Of a stretch of 64,000 bases of DNA, positions 17,128 through 26,240 are shown one piece after another (within the stretch, counting starts at the first letter, position 1; every line of letters begins with the position of its first letter). The DNA is taken from positions 82,422-146,421 of the forward strand of contig SAQG01000016.1 in NCBI GenBank assembly GCA_004020315.1. The letters run 5' to 3'. The notes beneath the pieces were generated by a model that was not told where the DNA came from, ran no database searches, and was given only the letters and a program-made list of their open reading frames with translations. The DNA is from Mesorhizobium sp. (lineage in GTDB: Bacteria; Pseudomonadota; Alphaproteobacteria; Rhizobiales; Rhizobiaceae). A program made the translations under genes and the position numbers.

Positions 17128-17376
17128 TTAGCGAACCACGTAGGGCAGCAGGCCGAGGAAGCGGGCGCGCTTGATCGCCTTGGCGAGCTCGCGCTGCTTC
17201 TTCTGGCTGACGGCGGTGATGCGCGACGGCACGATCTTGCCGCGCTCGGAAATGTAGCGCTGCAGAAGACGTACGTCCTTGTAGTCGATCTTGGGCGCGT
17301 TGGCGCCGGAGAACGGGCAGGTTTTGCGGCGGCGATGGAACGGGCGCCGGGTCGGGATCTGATTGATGTCGACCAT
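17128..17376 (-). CDS. rpsR: Ribosomal protein bS18
   Basis: 82 residues. The hallmark S18 core is present: RRKTCPFSG, then IDYKDVRLLQRYISERGKI, then SRITAVSQKKQRELAKAIKRAR and LGLLPYV. It binds 16S rRNA as a dimer with S6. Its ATG overlaps the rpsF stop by one base (TAATG), so translation of the two partners is coupled. Confidence 0.98.
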   Translation of the reverse strand: MVDINQIPTRRPFHRRRKTCPFSGANAPKIDYKDVRLLQRYISERGKIVPSRITAVSQKKQRELAKAIKRARFLGLLPYVVR

Positions 17377-17870
17377 TATTCTGCACCCCCTTCAACACCT
17401 TCGCGCGGACGGCGCGGACCACGATCTGCACCAGCATCGCCACCGAAGCTGCGCGGCGGGCGATCACCACGGTCGCCGCGATCACGGTCGCCGAACGAGC
17501 GTGGGCCGCGGTCGCGGTCGCCGAAACCGCCGCGTTCCGAGCGCTCTTCGCGCTTCTGCATCATCGCCGACGGGCCTTCCTCATGCGCATCGACCTTGAT
17601 GGTGAGGAAACGCAGCACATCCTCGGACAGGCCCATCTGGCGCTCCATCTCGTTGAGCGCGGCCGGCGGGCAGGTGATGTCCATCAGCGTGTAGTATGCC
17701 TTCCGGTTCTTGTTGACCCGGTAGGTGAGGGACTTCAGTCCCCAGTTCTCGACCCGGCCGACGGACCCGCCATTCGCTGAGATGACGCCCTTGTACTGTT
17801 CGACAAGCGCATCGACCTGCTGCTGCGAGAGGTCCTGCCGGGCAAGAAACACATGTTCGTAAAGAGCCAT
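17376..17870 (-). CDS. rpsF: Ribosomal protein bS6
   Basis: 164 residues. The S6 fold covers about residues 1-110 (ALYEHVFLARQDLSQQQVD; NKNRKAYYTLMDI). The remaining 50 or so residues are a low-complexity tail of Arg, Gly and Asp with repeated DRDRG and FGDR units, longer than in E. coli. S6 has a naturally variable tail; in some bacteria it is modified with glutamates. The start at 17870 follows the homologous N-terminus. It heads the rpsF-rpsR-(rplI) cluster. Confidence 0.96.
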   Translation of the reverse strand: MALYEHVFLARQDLSQQQVDALVEQYKGVISANGGSVGRVENWGLKSLTYRVNKNRKAYYTLMDITCPPAALNEMERQMGLSEDVLRFLTIKVDAHEEGPSAMMQKREERSERGGFGDRDRGPRSFGDRDRGDRGDRPPRSFGGDAGADRGPRRPREGVEGGAE

Positions 17871-18176
17871 ATTGTTCTTTGCCTTTCTTCGTTTCTCTCC
17901 CGGTTCCCGGCGGCAAAAGCCTCTGCAACTTCTCTGACCCGCCGATCCCTGGAGAGGGGGGCGGAGAAGAAAGGAGCATGACGAGACGGTCGAGAGCGGA
18001 GACACGGGAGGCGGAAGCACTTCTGGCTCCACACGAAGGTGTTCGAAAAAACCTCCGGCCCTCCGTTCAGCCCCCAGCAAGGACCGGCAGATTGCGGGCG
18101 TCTATACAGGAATTTGGCCGCAAGGCAAGGGCGAGCCGAAGACCCGCCGCTCCAAGGACCACATGTCGCGGCATCT
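17871..18176 (-). other. Leader and intergenic region upstream of rpsF
   Basis: 306 bases without a convincing gene. On the minus strand it would carry the rpsF promoter and a long leader containing GCCGCCGGGAACCGGG about 30 bases before the start. S6 and S18 are known in several bacterial groups to bind their own mRNA leader at a CCG-bearing stem; whether this leader does so cannot be decided by eye. No terminator was found for the LTA-synthase-type gene, which reads towards it. Confidence 0.4.
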
Positions 18177-20102
18177 TCAGCTTGTGTGCGGGACGAGCTT
18201 CTTCACCGTTTCCGGGAAGAAATCGGGCGCTGCACGGCGCTTGCCGAACATCATGTCGTATTGCAGCAGACGGAAATCGCGGATGGCCGGGTCGATTTTC
18301 TTCTTGCGCGCCCAGTCCGGCGTGGCCTCGCCTGCCGGCGTCAACAGCAGATTGCGGTCGACGACACTATAACGCTTGCGCATCTGGCCGAGAAAGCCGG
18401 TGTAGTAGGGGTGGCTGATCCCGGCCGTGGTCAGGATATGGTAAGGCAGGAAAGCGGGACTGACAGCGCCCATATCCGCGGCCGGACCGGCGCGGTTCGA
18501 CCATACGATCAGCGGCGTCCGGTGATGCAGCAGCATCTGGTCAGGCGGCTCTTTGCGCGGCGCGACATTGTCCTTGAGGAAGCCGGTTTCGACATAGACC
18601 GGACCGAGCGGCGGCAGATGGTCGCCGAAGAAAGCGATGACCGTCGGCCGTTCGCGGTTCTTCGCCCATTCGACAAGCCGTTCGAGGCCCTTGTCGGCAT
18701 CGGCTGCACCCTCTGTGAAGCTCAGCAGCGAATCCTTTGCCCACTGGCTGGTCGGCGCCTGCACCTTATGGGTCGGATTGTAGTAGCGGTTCGGCTCGTA
18801 GGGTCCGTGGTTTTGCAGGCTGACGGCGAAGAAGAAGAACGGATCGTCGGTGGCGTCGGCCTCGCGGATGATCTCGTCGGTCATCGCCGCATCTGAGGCC
18901 AGCGGCCCGCGCTTTTCGAGGTATGGCATGTTTTCCTCCGACTTGAACTCGTCGAAGCCGAAATCCGCATAGACCGGCGTGCGGTTCCAGAACCAGCTCG
19001 TGCCCGGATGGATGGCGCGCGTCGCATAGCCCTGGCTCTTCAGGAATGTCGCCATCGACGGCACCGGCGCGCGGACATATTGCTGATAGGGGATGCTGCC
19101 GGCCGGCAGGAAGGCGTTGGAAAAGCCCGTCAGCGCCTCGAACTCGACATTGGCGGTCATGCCGCCGAATTCGGGTGAGAACACATGGCCCGAGCGCAGC
19201 GCTCGCGCGGTGGGAATCGGGTCGGGCGTGATGGTGACGCCGGGCAGCTCGGTCGGATCCCAGAAGGATTCGCTCATGACGATAATGATGTCGGGCTTCT
19301 CGGCCGGTACGGAGGCCGTCACATCAGACCTGTCGATCGCCGCGATTGACTTGTCGGAATAACCGGCAGGCGCCGAGACATGGGCCATCGGCACGTTGAG
19401 CGCGAAGGCGAGCGCGAAGCCGTTGGAGGCGTAGTTTTCCTTCTGGTCCCACATGATCGGGATGATCTGTAGCCGGTCACGGGTCCATGAGAAGGTCGCG
19501 TAATCCATGATCGAGACGAAGAAGGCGAGCAGCGGCACGGTCAGCGTCAGCCGGGCCAGGCGACCCTTGCGGCTGAGCGCCGGTACCCGGCGGTGCCACA
19601 GCCGCCAGCCATAAACGAGCAGCGACAGGCTACCGACGATACCGACCGCCAAAGCGATGGCGGTTCCCGGACGTTCGCGCACCAGCAGCGGCATCAGCGC
19701 CACGATCTGGCGTGAATAGAGGAAATCGGTCGGATAAAGCGGATCACCGAGATAGAGCGATTTCTGATGGCCGACAAAGGCCAGCGCCAGGGTCAGCGGC
19801 GCGACGATCATCAGGCTCTGATGGCTGCGGCCGAGCACGGCGTCGAGACCGATCAGGATCAGCGCAAAGATGATGATGGTGGTCCAGCCCGGCTTGAAGG
19901 GCTGCAGGAAGAAGGCGACGGTGCCGGCAAAGTCGCCGCGCACGATCAATTCGATCGCAAAAACCAGGATGGTGGCGGCGAGAAGGCTGACGAGGCCATA
20001 GCGTATAACAGGCCATTTCCGGCCCGGCAGATAGCCGGTGGCCGGATCGCCTTCCAGAAACTGTGGCGCGACTTTGTCAACGCCTTTCCTAGTCCTTGCC
20101 AC
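18177..20102 (-). CDS. LTA-synthase-family (MdoB/CgmB-like) phosphoglycerol transferase
   Basis: 641 residues from GTG 20102 (preceded by GGGGGA); ATG 20126 is an alternative with no RBS. About five membrane helices occupy the first 230 residues. An extracytoplasmic alkaline-phosphatase/sulfatase-type domain follows. Its metal and nucleophile sites are visible: MSESFWDP, FGGMTANVEFEALTGF (nucleophilic Thr) and FFGDHLPPLG. Gram-negative members move phosphoglycerol from phosphatidylglycerol to periplasmic glucans (MdoB; CgmB in Sinorhizobium). A cyclic-glucan role here is inferred. It is divergent from fabD across 267 bases. Confidence 0.82.
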   Translation of the reverse strand: MARTRKGVDKVAPQFLEGDPATGYLPGRKWPVIRYGLVSLLAATILVFAIELIVRGDFAGTVAFFLQPFKPGWTTIIIFALILIGLDAVLGRSHQSLMIVAPLTLALAFVGHQKSLYLGDPLYPTDFLYSRQIVALMPLLVRERPGTAIALAVGIVGSLSLLVYGWRLWHRRVPALSRKGRLARLTLTVPLLAFFVSIMDYATFSWTRDRLQIIPIMWDQKENYASNGFALAFALNVPMAHVSAPAGYSDKSIAAIDRSDVTASVPAEKPDIIIVMSESFWDPTELPGVTITPDPIPTARALRSGHVFSPEFGGMTANVEFEALTGFSNAFLPAGSIPYQQYVRAPVPSMATFLKSQGYATRAIHPGTSWFWNRTPVYADFGFDEFKSEENMPYLEKRGPLASDAAMTDEIIREADATDDPFFFFAVSLQNHGPYEPNRYYNPTHKVQAPTSQWAKDSLLSFTEGAADADKGLERLVEWAKNRERPTVIAFFGDHLPPLGPVYVETGFLKDNVAPRKEPPDQMLLHHRTPLIVWSNRAGPAADMGAVSPAFLPYHILTTAGISHPYYTGFLGQMRKRYSVVDRNLLLTPAGEATPDWARKKKIDPAIRDFRLLQYDMMFGKRRAAPDFFPETVKKLVPHTS

Positions 20103-20369
20103 CTTACAATTCCCCCGACCATACACAAACGTGTCATTGAGCTGTCATCGATATGTCACGAAAAGCTAGCGCCTGTGGCTGAAATAAGAAGAGCCAGCAA
20201 ACGAATCGTGAGCGATTTTCATCATGAGTGATCGACAAAAAGCCTTTTGGAACAGGTACTCGGCCACCGATGCCGAGCCGGAGCAGCCCGGGTCGGGCTG
20301 ATGGCGGACTTGACTTGCCCGCCCGCCTTGCGTCACAGGCAGGAAAAATCAGCCGCTTTGGAGCCACAC

Positions 20370-21311
20370 ATGGCCGTCGCATTCACCTTTCCGGGACAGG
20401 GCAGCCAGGCTGTCGGGATGGGCAAGGACCTCGCCGACGCCTTTTCGGAATCGCGGAAGATATTCGAAGAGGTCGACGACGCGCTTGGCGAAAACCTATC
20501 GAAGCTGATCTGGGAAGGGCCGGAAGAGAGGCTGACGCTGACCGCCAATGCCCAGCCGGCGCTGATGGCTGTATCGCTCGCCGCGATCCGGGCACTGGAA
20601 TCGCGCGGCTTCTCGCTGAAGGACAAGGTCGCCTATGTCGCCGGCCATTCGCTTGGCGAATATTCGGCACTTGCCGCCGCCGGTTTCGTTTCGGTCGCCG
20701 ATGCGGCCCGGCTCTTGCGTATCCGCGGCAATGCCATGCAGGCGGCTGTGCCGGCCGGTGAAGGCGCCATGGCGGCGATCATCGGGCTGGAACAGGCCGA
20801 TGTCGAAGACGCCTGCGCTGAAGCGGCCAAAGGTTCAGTTTGCCAGATCGCCAACGACAATGGCGGTGGCCAACTGGTGATCTCCGGCGCCAAGGCGGCG
20901 GTCGAACTGGCGGCGAGACTGTGCATGGAAAAGGGCGCCAAGCGGGCGCTGATCTTGCAGGTCTCGGCGCCCTTCCATTCGGCGCTGATGGCACCGGCGG
21001 CCGAGGTCATGCGCGAGGCGCTGGCCGGTGTCACGAAGAACGCGCCGTTCGTGCCCGTGATCTCCAACGTATCGGTCACCCCGTCCAGCGATCCGGACGC
21101 AATCGCCCGCCGCCTGGTCGAACAGGTGACCGGCCGCGTGCGCTGGCGCGAAACCGTGGAGTGGTTCGGCGCGAATGGCGTTGCAACGCTTTACGAGGTG
21201 GGCGCCGGCAAGGTGCTGTCGGGACTGGCGCGGCGCATCAACCGCGACACTGCCGCCAGCGCCGTCGGCACCCCGGCCGAGGTCGAGGCGGCGCTGGCGG
21301 CGCTCGCATAA
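20370..21311 (+). CDS. fabD: Malonyl-CoA:ACP transacylase
   Basis: 313 residues. It loads malonate from CoA onto ACP for fatty acid synthesis. The N-terminus is AFTFPGQGSQAVGMG, the catalytic serine lies in GHSLGEYSA, and a conserved His is in APFHSALM. ATG 20370 matches family N-termini; an upstream in-frame extension to 20247 is not family-like. It is first in the fabD-fabG-acpP-fabF block. Confidence 0.97.
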   Translation: MAVAFTFPGQGSQAVGMGKDLADAFSESRKIFEEVDDALGENLSKLIWEGPEERLTLTANAQPALMAVSLAAIRALESRGFSLKDKVAYVAGHSLGEYSALAAAGFVSVADAARLLRIRGNAMQAAVPAGEGAMAAIIGLEQADVEDACAEAAKGSVCQIANDNGGGQLVISGAKAAVELAARLCMEKGAKRALILQVSAPFHSALMAPAAEVMREALAGVTKNAPFVPVISNVSVTPSSDPDAIARRLVEQVTGRVRWRETVEWFGANGVATLYEVGAGKVLSGLARRINRDTAASAVGTPAEVEAALAALA

Positions 21312-21367
21312 CCGCCGAGATTTGACCCCGCCCGTGTAGGGTGTTCTCTTAGATCAGGAGACAAGAC

Positions 21368-22105
21368 ATGTTCGAATTGACCGGCCGCAAGGCGCTTGTC
21401 ACAGGCGCATCGGGAGGTATCGGCGAAGCAATCGCCAGGGTGCTGCATGCGCAGGGCGCCGTCGTCGGCCTGCATGGCACTCGCGTCGAAAAGCTGGAAA
21501 CGCTGGCTGCCGAACTCGGCGACCGGGTCAAGCTGTTCCCGGCGAACCTTTCCAATCGCGACGAGGTCAAGGCGCTGGGCCAGAAGGTCGAGGCCGAACT
21601 CGAAGGCCTCGACATTCTCGTCAACAACGCCGGCATCACCAAGGACGGGCTGTTCGTGCGCATGGCGGACGCCGACTGGGATACGGTGCTCGAGGTCAAT
21701 CTGACCGCCGTGTTCCGGCTGACCCGCGAACTGACCCATCCGATGATGCGGCGCCGGCATGGCCGCATCATCAACATCACCTCTGTGGTTGGCGTCACCG
21801 GCAATCCCGGCCAAACCAATTACTGCGCCTCCAAGGCCGGCATGATCGGCTTTTCCAAGTCGCTGGCGCAGGAGATCGCCACCCGCAACATCACCGTCAA
21901 CTGCGTCGCTCCGGGCTTCATCGAATCAGCAATGACCGACAAACTCAACGACAAGCAGAAAGAGGCGATCATGGCGGCGATTCCGACGCGGCGCATGGGC
22001 ACCACCGCCGAAGTCGCCTCCGCCGTCGCCTACCTCGCTTCCAACGAAGCTGCCTATGTCACCGGCCAGACCATTCACGTGAATGGCGGCATGGCGATGA
22101 TTTGA
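21368..22105 (+). CDS. fabG: 3-oxoacyl-ACP reductase
   Basis: 245 residues. This SDR reduces 3-oxoacyl-ACP with NADPH. TGASGGIGEA, NNAGITKDGLFVRM, the serine in ITSVVGVTG and YCASK are all present; the ITKDGLF segment is specific to FabG among SDRs. It lies 56 bases after fabD with an RBS-like AGGAGA upstream. Confidence 0.97.
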   Translation: MFELTGRKALVTGASGGIGEAIARVLHAQGAVVGLHGTRVEKLETLAAELGDRVKLFPANLSNRDEVKALGQKVEAELEGLDILVNNAGITKDGLFVRMADADWDTVLEVNLTAVFRLTRELTHPMMRRRHGRIINITSVVGVTGNPGQTNYCASKAGMIGFSKSLAQEIATRNITVNCVAPGFIESAMTDKLNDKQKEAIMAAIPTRRMGTTAEVASAVAYLASNEAAYVTGQTIHVNGGMAMI

Positions 22106-22294
22106 CAGTTACGGGAAAACACCCCTTTTCACCTTGGACCCCGGCCGATTTTCGTGTAATGCGGCCCGCAACCCGGCGGTTCGGGCAAAAACCGGTCCGG
22201 CACCGTTGCGTTTCCGGCAGGACCATCTTTCAGCTTGATTAGCGGCATTCTGCCCGCTAACGAAGACAGACAAACAAAAGACGAGGATGCCCAA

Positions 22295-22531
22295 ATGAGT
22301 GACACCGCAGAGCGCGTCAAGAAGATCGTTATCGAGCACCTTGGCGTCGATGCCGACAAGGTGACGGAGCAGGCGAGCTTCATCGATGATCTGGGCGCGG
22401 ACAGTCTCGACACGGTCGAACTCGTCATGGCGTTCGAAGAAGAATTCGGCGTCGAGATCCCGGATGATGCGGCCGAAACCATCCTGACTGTTGGCGATGC
22501 GGTGAAGTACATCGATAAGGCTTCTGCCTGA
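22295..22531 (+). CDS. acpP: Acyl carrier protein
   Basis: 78 residues, strongly acidic. The phosphopantetheine serine is in GADSLDTVELVM, the universal DSL motif. The start ATG 22295 fits MSDTAERVKK; the frame upstream to 22235 is not protein-like. A 189-base gap after fabG holds a plausible promoter (TTGATT, 17 bases, TAACGA ending about 30 bases before ATG), which suits the high expression needed. Confidence 0.97.
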   Translation: MSDTAERVKKIVIEHLGVDADKVTEQASFIDDLGADSLDTVELVMAFEEEFGVEIPDDAAETILTVGDAVKYIDKASA

Positions 22532-22565
22532 CGCTATCTGCAGTCATCACCAAGGAGGACCTGCG

Positions 22566-23828
22566 ATGAGGCGTGTCGTCGTCACGGGCCTTGGGCTGCT
22601 TTCGCCGTTCGGCGTAGGTTTCGAGCATAGCTGGAAGGAACTTCTGACCGGCCGCAGCGCAGCCAAGCGCATCACCGAGTTCGAGGTGGAGGATCTTGCC
22701 TGCAAGGTCGCCCACGTCATTCCGCGCGGCAATGGTGAGAACGCCACCTTCAATCCCGAGGCCGTTCTCGAGCCGAAGGAACTGCGCAAAATCGGCGACT
22801 TCATCCTCTACGGGATCGCGGCCGCCGACGAGGCGCTGAAGGATTCGGGGTGGGCGCCGAAGACGCATGAGGAGCAGTGCGCCACCGGCGTGCTGATCGG
22901 CTCCGGCATCGGCGGCATCGAAGGCATCGCCGAGAACGCGTTGGTCCTGAAGGAGCGCGGACCGCGCCGCATCAGCCCGTTCTTCATCCCCGGCCAGATC
23001 ATCAATCTCGTCTCCGGCCAGGTTTCGATCCGCCATGGGCTGAAAGGCCCCAACCACGCCGTCGTCACCGCTTGCTCCACCGGCGCGCACGCCATCGGCG
23101 ATGCCGCCCGGCTGATCATGTGGGGCGATGCCGACGTGATGGTCGCAGGCGGCGCCGAGGCGCCGGTGACGCGGCTGTCGATCGCCGGTTTCGCCGCTTG
23201 CCGTGCGCTGTCCACCGACCGTAACGACGCTCCGGAAACGGCCTCGCGTCCCTATGACCGCGATCGGGACGGTTTCGTCATGGGCGAGGGCGCCGGCGTC
23301 GTCATTCTGGAGGAGCTGGAGCATGCCAAGGCGCGCGGCGCCAAGATCTATGCCGAGGTCACCGGTTACGGCTTGACCGGCGATGCCTATCACATCACCG
23401 CGCCGGCCGAAGATGGCGACGGCGCCTTCCGTTGCATGGTTGCGGCACTGAACCGGGCCAAGGTGACGCCCGCAGACGTCGACTACATCAATGCGCACGG
23501 CACCTCGACCATGGCCGACACGATCGAGCTCGGCGCCGTCGAGCGGCTGGTGGGCAACGCCGCGTCGAAAATATCGATGTCGTCGACCAAGTCGTCGATA
23601 GGCCATCTTCTGGGTGCGGCGGGCGCCGCCGAGGCGATCTTTTCGATCCTCGCCATTCGCGACAATATCGCGCCGGCCACCATCAATCTCGACAACCCGG
23701 AGCGCCAAACGGCGATCGACCTGGTGCCGCACAAGCCGCGCGCCCGCCAGATCGATGTGGCGCTATCCAATTCCTTCGGCTTCGGCGGCACCAACGCCTC
23801 GCTGGTTTTCCAGCGCTACAATGGCTGA
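22566..23828 (+). CDS. fabF: 3-oxoacyl-ACP synthase II
   Basis: 420 residues. It condenses malonyl-ACP with growing acyl-ACP. The Cys-His-His triad is visible: TACSTGAH, NAHGTSTMAD and KSSIGHLLGAAG. The C-terminal NSFGFGGTNASLVF is standard. It begins 34 bases after acpP with AAGGAGG ahead of its ATG. Confidence 0.97.
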   Translation: MRRVVVTGLGLLSPFGVGFEHSWKELLTGRSAAKRITEFEVEDLACKVAHVIPRGNGENATFNPEAVLEPKELRKIGDFILYGIAAADEALKDSGWAPKTHEEQCATGVLIGSGIGGIEGIAENALVLKERGPRRISPFFIPGQIINLVSGQVSIRHGLKGPNHAVVTACSTGAHAIGDAARLIMWGDADVMVAGGAEAPVTRLSIAGFAACRALSTDRNDAPETASRPYDRDRDGFVMGEGAGVVILEELEHAKARGAKIYAEVTGYGLTGDAYHITAPAEDGDGAFRCMVAALNRAKVTPADVDYINAHGTSTMADTIELGAVERLVGNAASKISMSSTKSSIGHLLGAAGAAEAIFSILAIRDNIAPATINLDNPERQTAIDLVPHKPRARQIDVALSNSFGFGGTNASLVFQRYNG

Positions 23829-23930
23829 CCGGTCCGCCGACCGGCACGGTCTATGCGTGCCGGCAATTTTGCCATATTCGCCCCTACTGTGCCCAAGGGG
23901 ATTCGTTGCAAGATCAAACGGTAGGGCGCC

Positions 23931-25166
23931 ATGAGCACAAATGCGGCGGACAACGGGGAATTCGGGCAACGGTCTGCACCGTCGGGTCCGATCGTGCCGA
24001 AGACAGCCAGCGAGGCATTGCGGCCTGAAGCCGGCACGCCGCCGCCCAAGCGCTCGCGCGCTTCGCGCAGCCAATTCGTCGTGTTCATGAACTTCGTCAT
24101 CTCCTTGGTGATGCTGTTGGTTCTGGCGGCCGGCTTTGCATTGTATTTCGGCAAGCAGGAATTCAACGAGCCCGGCCCGTCGGCCAATGCCGACACCTTC
24201 CTGGTCAAGCCGAACACCGGCGTTCAGGAAATTGCAGAGCAGCTCGAGCGGCGCGGACTGATCAGCGATGCGCGCATCTTCCGCCTTGGCGTACGCGCCT
24301 ATGGCAATGATTCCGCACTGAAGGCCGGCGAATACGAGATCAAGCCGCGGGCCTCAATGCGCGACATCATGGAGTTGCTGAAGAGCGGCAAGTCGGTGAT
24401 GTATTCGCTGACCGTCCCCGAGGGGCTGACTGTCGAGCAGGCGCTGCAGCGCATCGCCGATCAGGCGGCGCTCGACGGCGATATGCCGGCGACCATTCCA
24501 CCCGAGGGCAGCCTTGCTACCGACACGCTGCGTTTCACCCGCGGCGCGACACGCCAGCAGATGGTCGACAAGCTTTTGGCGGATCAGAAGAAGCTGGTCG
24601 AGGAAGTCTGGCAGCGGCGCGCCCCCGATCTGCCTCTGGCAAGTGTCGATGACTTCGTCACCCTGGCTTCGATCGTCGAGAAGGAGACGGGCAAGGGCGA
24701 CGAACGCTCACGGGTCGCGGCCGTCTTCCTCAACCGACTGGCCAAGGGCATGCGGCTGCAGTCAGATCCGACCATTATCTATGGCTTGTTCGGCGGCAAG
24801 GGCAAACCCGCCGACCGCCCGATCTACCAGTCGGACATCAAGAAGCCGACGCCCTATAACACCTATCTGATCAACGGCTTGCCGCCGACGCCGATCGCCA
24901 ATCCCGGCCGTGCGGCATTGGAAGCGGTGGCCAACCCCTCGAAGACCGACGACCTTTATTTCGTCGCCGACGGCACCGGCGGTCACGTCTTTGCCGCGAC
25001 GCTCGCCGAGCATAACGAGAACGTCGCCCGCTACCGGGCGCTGCAGAAGAAGCTGGCCGATGAAGCCGCCAAGGCCGGTGCTGCCAAGGCCGACGCCGCC
25101 AAGGTGGAAGGTCAGACCGATGCGCCGGTTGACGACGGCGATGGCGATGCGGGAGCGGCGCAATAG
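23931..25166 (+). CDS. mltG: Endolytic peptidoglycan transglycosylase MltG
   Basis: 411 residues. MltG cuts nascent glycan strands at the inner membrane and sets their length. A cytoplasmic N-terminus of about 50 residues precedes one membrane helix (FVISLVMLLVLAAGFALYF). The YceG domain has a LysM-like part followed by the catalytic Glu in LASIVEKETG, and the family motif QSDPTIIYGL. The C-terminal 40 residues are an Ala/Lys/Asp-rich tail. It follows fabF by 102 bases, the usual rhizobial order. Confidence 0.95.
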   Translation: MSTNAADNGEFGQRSAPSGPIVPKTASEALRPEAGTPPPKRSRASRSQFVVFMNFVISLVMLLVLAAGFALYFGKQEFNEPGPSANADTFLVKPNTGVQEIAEQLERRGLISDARIFRLGVRAYGNDSALKAGEYEIKPRASMRDIMELLKSGKSVMYSLTVPEGLTVEQALQRIADQAALDGDMPATIPPEGSLATDTLRFTRGATRQQMVDKLLADQKKLVEEVWQRRAPDLPLASVDDFVTLASIVEKETGKGDERSRVAAVFLNRLAKGMRLQSDPTIIYGLFGGKGKPADRPIYQSDIKKPTPYNTYLINGLPPTPIANPGRAALEAVANPSKTDDLYFVADGTGGHVFAATLAEHNENVARYRALQKKLADEAAKAGAAKADAAKVEGQTDAPVDDGDGDAGAAQ

Positions 25167-25233
25167 CGCCGGACGGTTGTGAAGTCGTCCCTCCGATTCG
25201 TTTGACGGCGGGGACGTCCCGTTTGTGTGATCA

Positions 25234-25280
25234 GGAGCGCCTTGCGTCCGATTCGGCGCGAAGAGGCGCTCCGGCATTTT
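25234..25280 (+). terminator. Possible terminator after mltG
   Basis: A perfect 9-bp inverted repeat GGAGCGCCT/AGGCGCTCC (25234-25242 with 25264-25272) with a 21-base loop, followed by GGCATTTT. The long loop and short T-tract make it weak. It may only slow transcription into yicC. Confidence 0.35.
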
Positions 25281-25344
25281 GAAGCGCGCACGATCTGGCC
25301 CGGAACGCTTCCGGGATCATGCGCCAGGGGGAAGCAAGGGCATC

Positions 25345-26235
25345 ATGAATTTGCAGAGCATGACCGGTTTTGCGCGGGCCGTCGCCGAACATGACGGCAC
25401 GTCGATCGCCTGGGAGGTCAAGTCGGTCAACGGCAAGAGCGTCGAGGTCAGGCTGCGGCTGCCGCAGGGCCTCGAGCGGCTGGAGCCGGCCGTCAGGCAG
25501 ACGGTGCAAAAGCGCTTTGCGCGCGGCAATTTCCAGGCAACGCTGACCGTCGGCCGCGCCGCCGGCCAGCAGGCGCAGCCCGTGGTCAACGAGGCCTTCC
25601 TGAGGGATCTGGCGGGACTGGCCAAGCGGCTGCAGGAGCAGTTCGGCGCAGCGCCTGCGACAGCCGACGGGCTGCTTTCGCTGCGCGGCGTGCTCGACAT
25701 CCCCGAAACCACCGAAACCGAAGAGGCGCGGGCGGCGCTCGACAGCGCGATCCTCTCTGCGCTCGAAGTGGCGCTGGGCGGGCTGGAGCAGGCACGCCAG
25801 GGCGAGGGCGCCGCCCTGCGCTCGCTGCTGTCCGGCCATATCGACGCTATCGAGGCGCTGACGCTGCGCGCCGAGGCCGATCCGTCGCGCGAGCCGGCGG
25901 TGATCCGCGAACGGATTACCGAGCAGGTTCGGCTGCTGATGGATGCTTCCGCCAATCTCGACGCCAGCCGGTTGCATATGGAAGCGGCGTTCCTGGCCAC
26001 CAAGGCCGACATCCGCGAGGAGATCGACCGGCTGAAAACGCATGTGGCATCCGGCCGGGTGCTGCTGGCCGGCGGCGGAGCCATCGGCCGCAAGCTCGAT
26101 TTTCTGGCGCAGGAATTCAACCGCGAATCGAATACGCTGTGTTCGAAGTCGAACGCCGCTGCGATCACCGCCATAGGGCTGGAGCTGAAGGCGGTCGTCG
26201 ACCAGTTTCGCGAACAGGTCCAGAATCTGGAGTAA
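25345..26235 (+). CDS. YicC/YloC-family endoribonuclease
   Basis: 296 residues. The family N-terminus MTGFARA and the C-terminal motifs (DIREEIDRLKTHV; RKLDFLAQEFNRE; NTLCSKS) match YicC exactly. In E. coli YicC is an RNase that acts on small RNAs. ATG 25345 gives MNLQSMTGFAR; the frame extends back to 25279 but without family similarity. It is followed 5 bases later by gmk, a coupling widespread in bacteria. Confidence 0.95.
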   Translation: MNLQSMTGFARAVAEHDGTSIAWEVKSVNGKSVEVRLRLPQGLERLEPAVRQTVQKRFARGNFQATLTVGRAAGQQAQPVVNEAFLRDLAGLAKRLQEQFGAAPATADGLLSLRGVLDIPETTETEEARAALDSAILSALEVALGGLEQARQGEGAALRSLLSGHIDAIEALTLRAEADPSREPAVIRERITEQVRLLMDASANLDASRLHMEAAFLATKADIREEIDRLKTHVASGRVLLAGGGAIGRKLDFLAQEFNRESNTLCSKSNAAAITAIGLELKAVVDQFREQVQNLE

Positions 26236-26240
26236 CCCTG

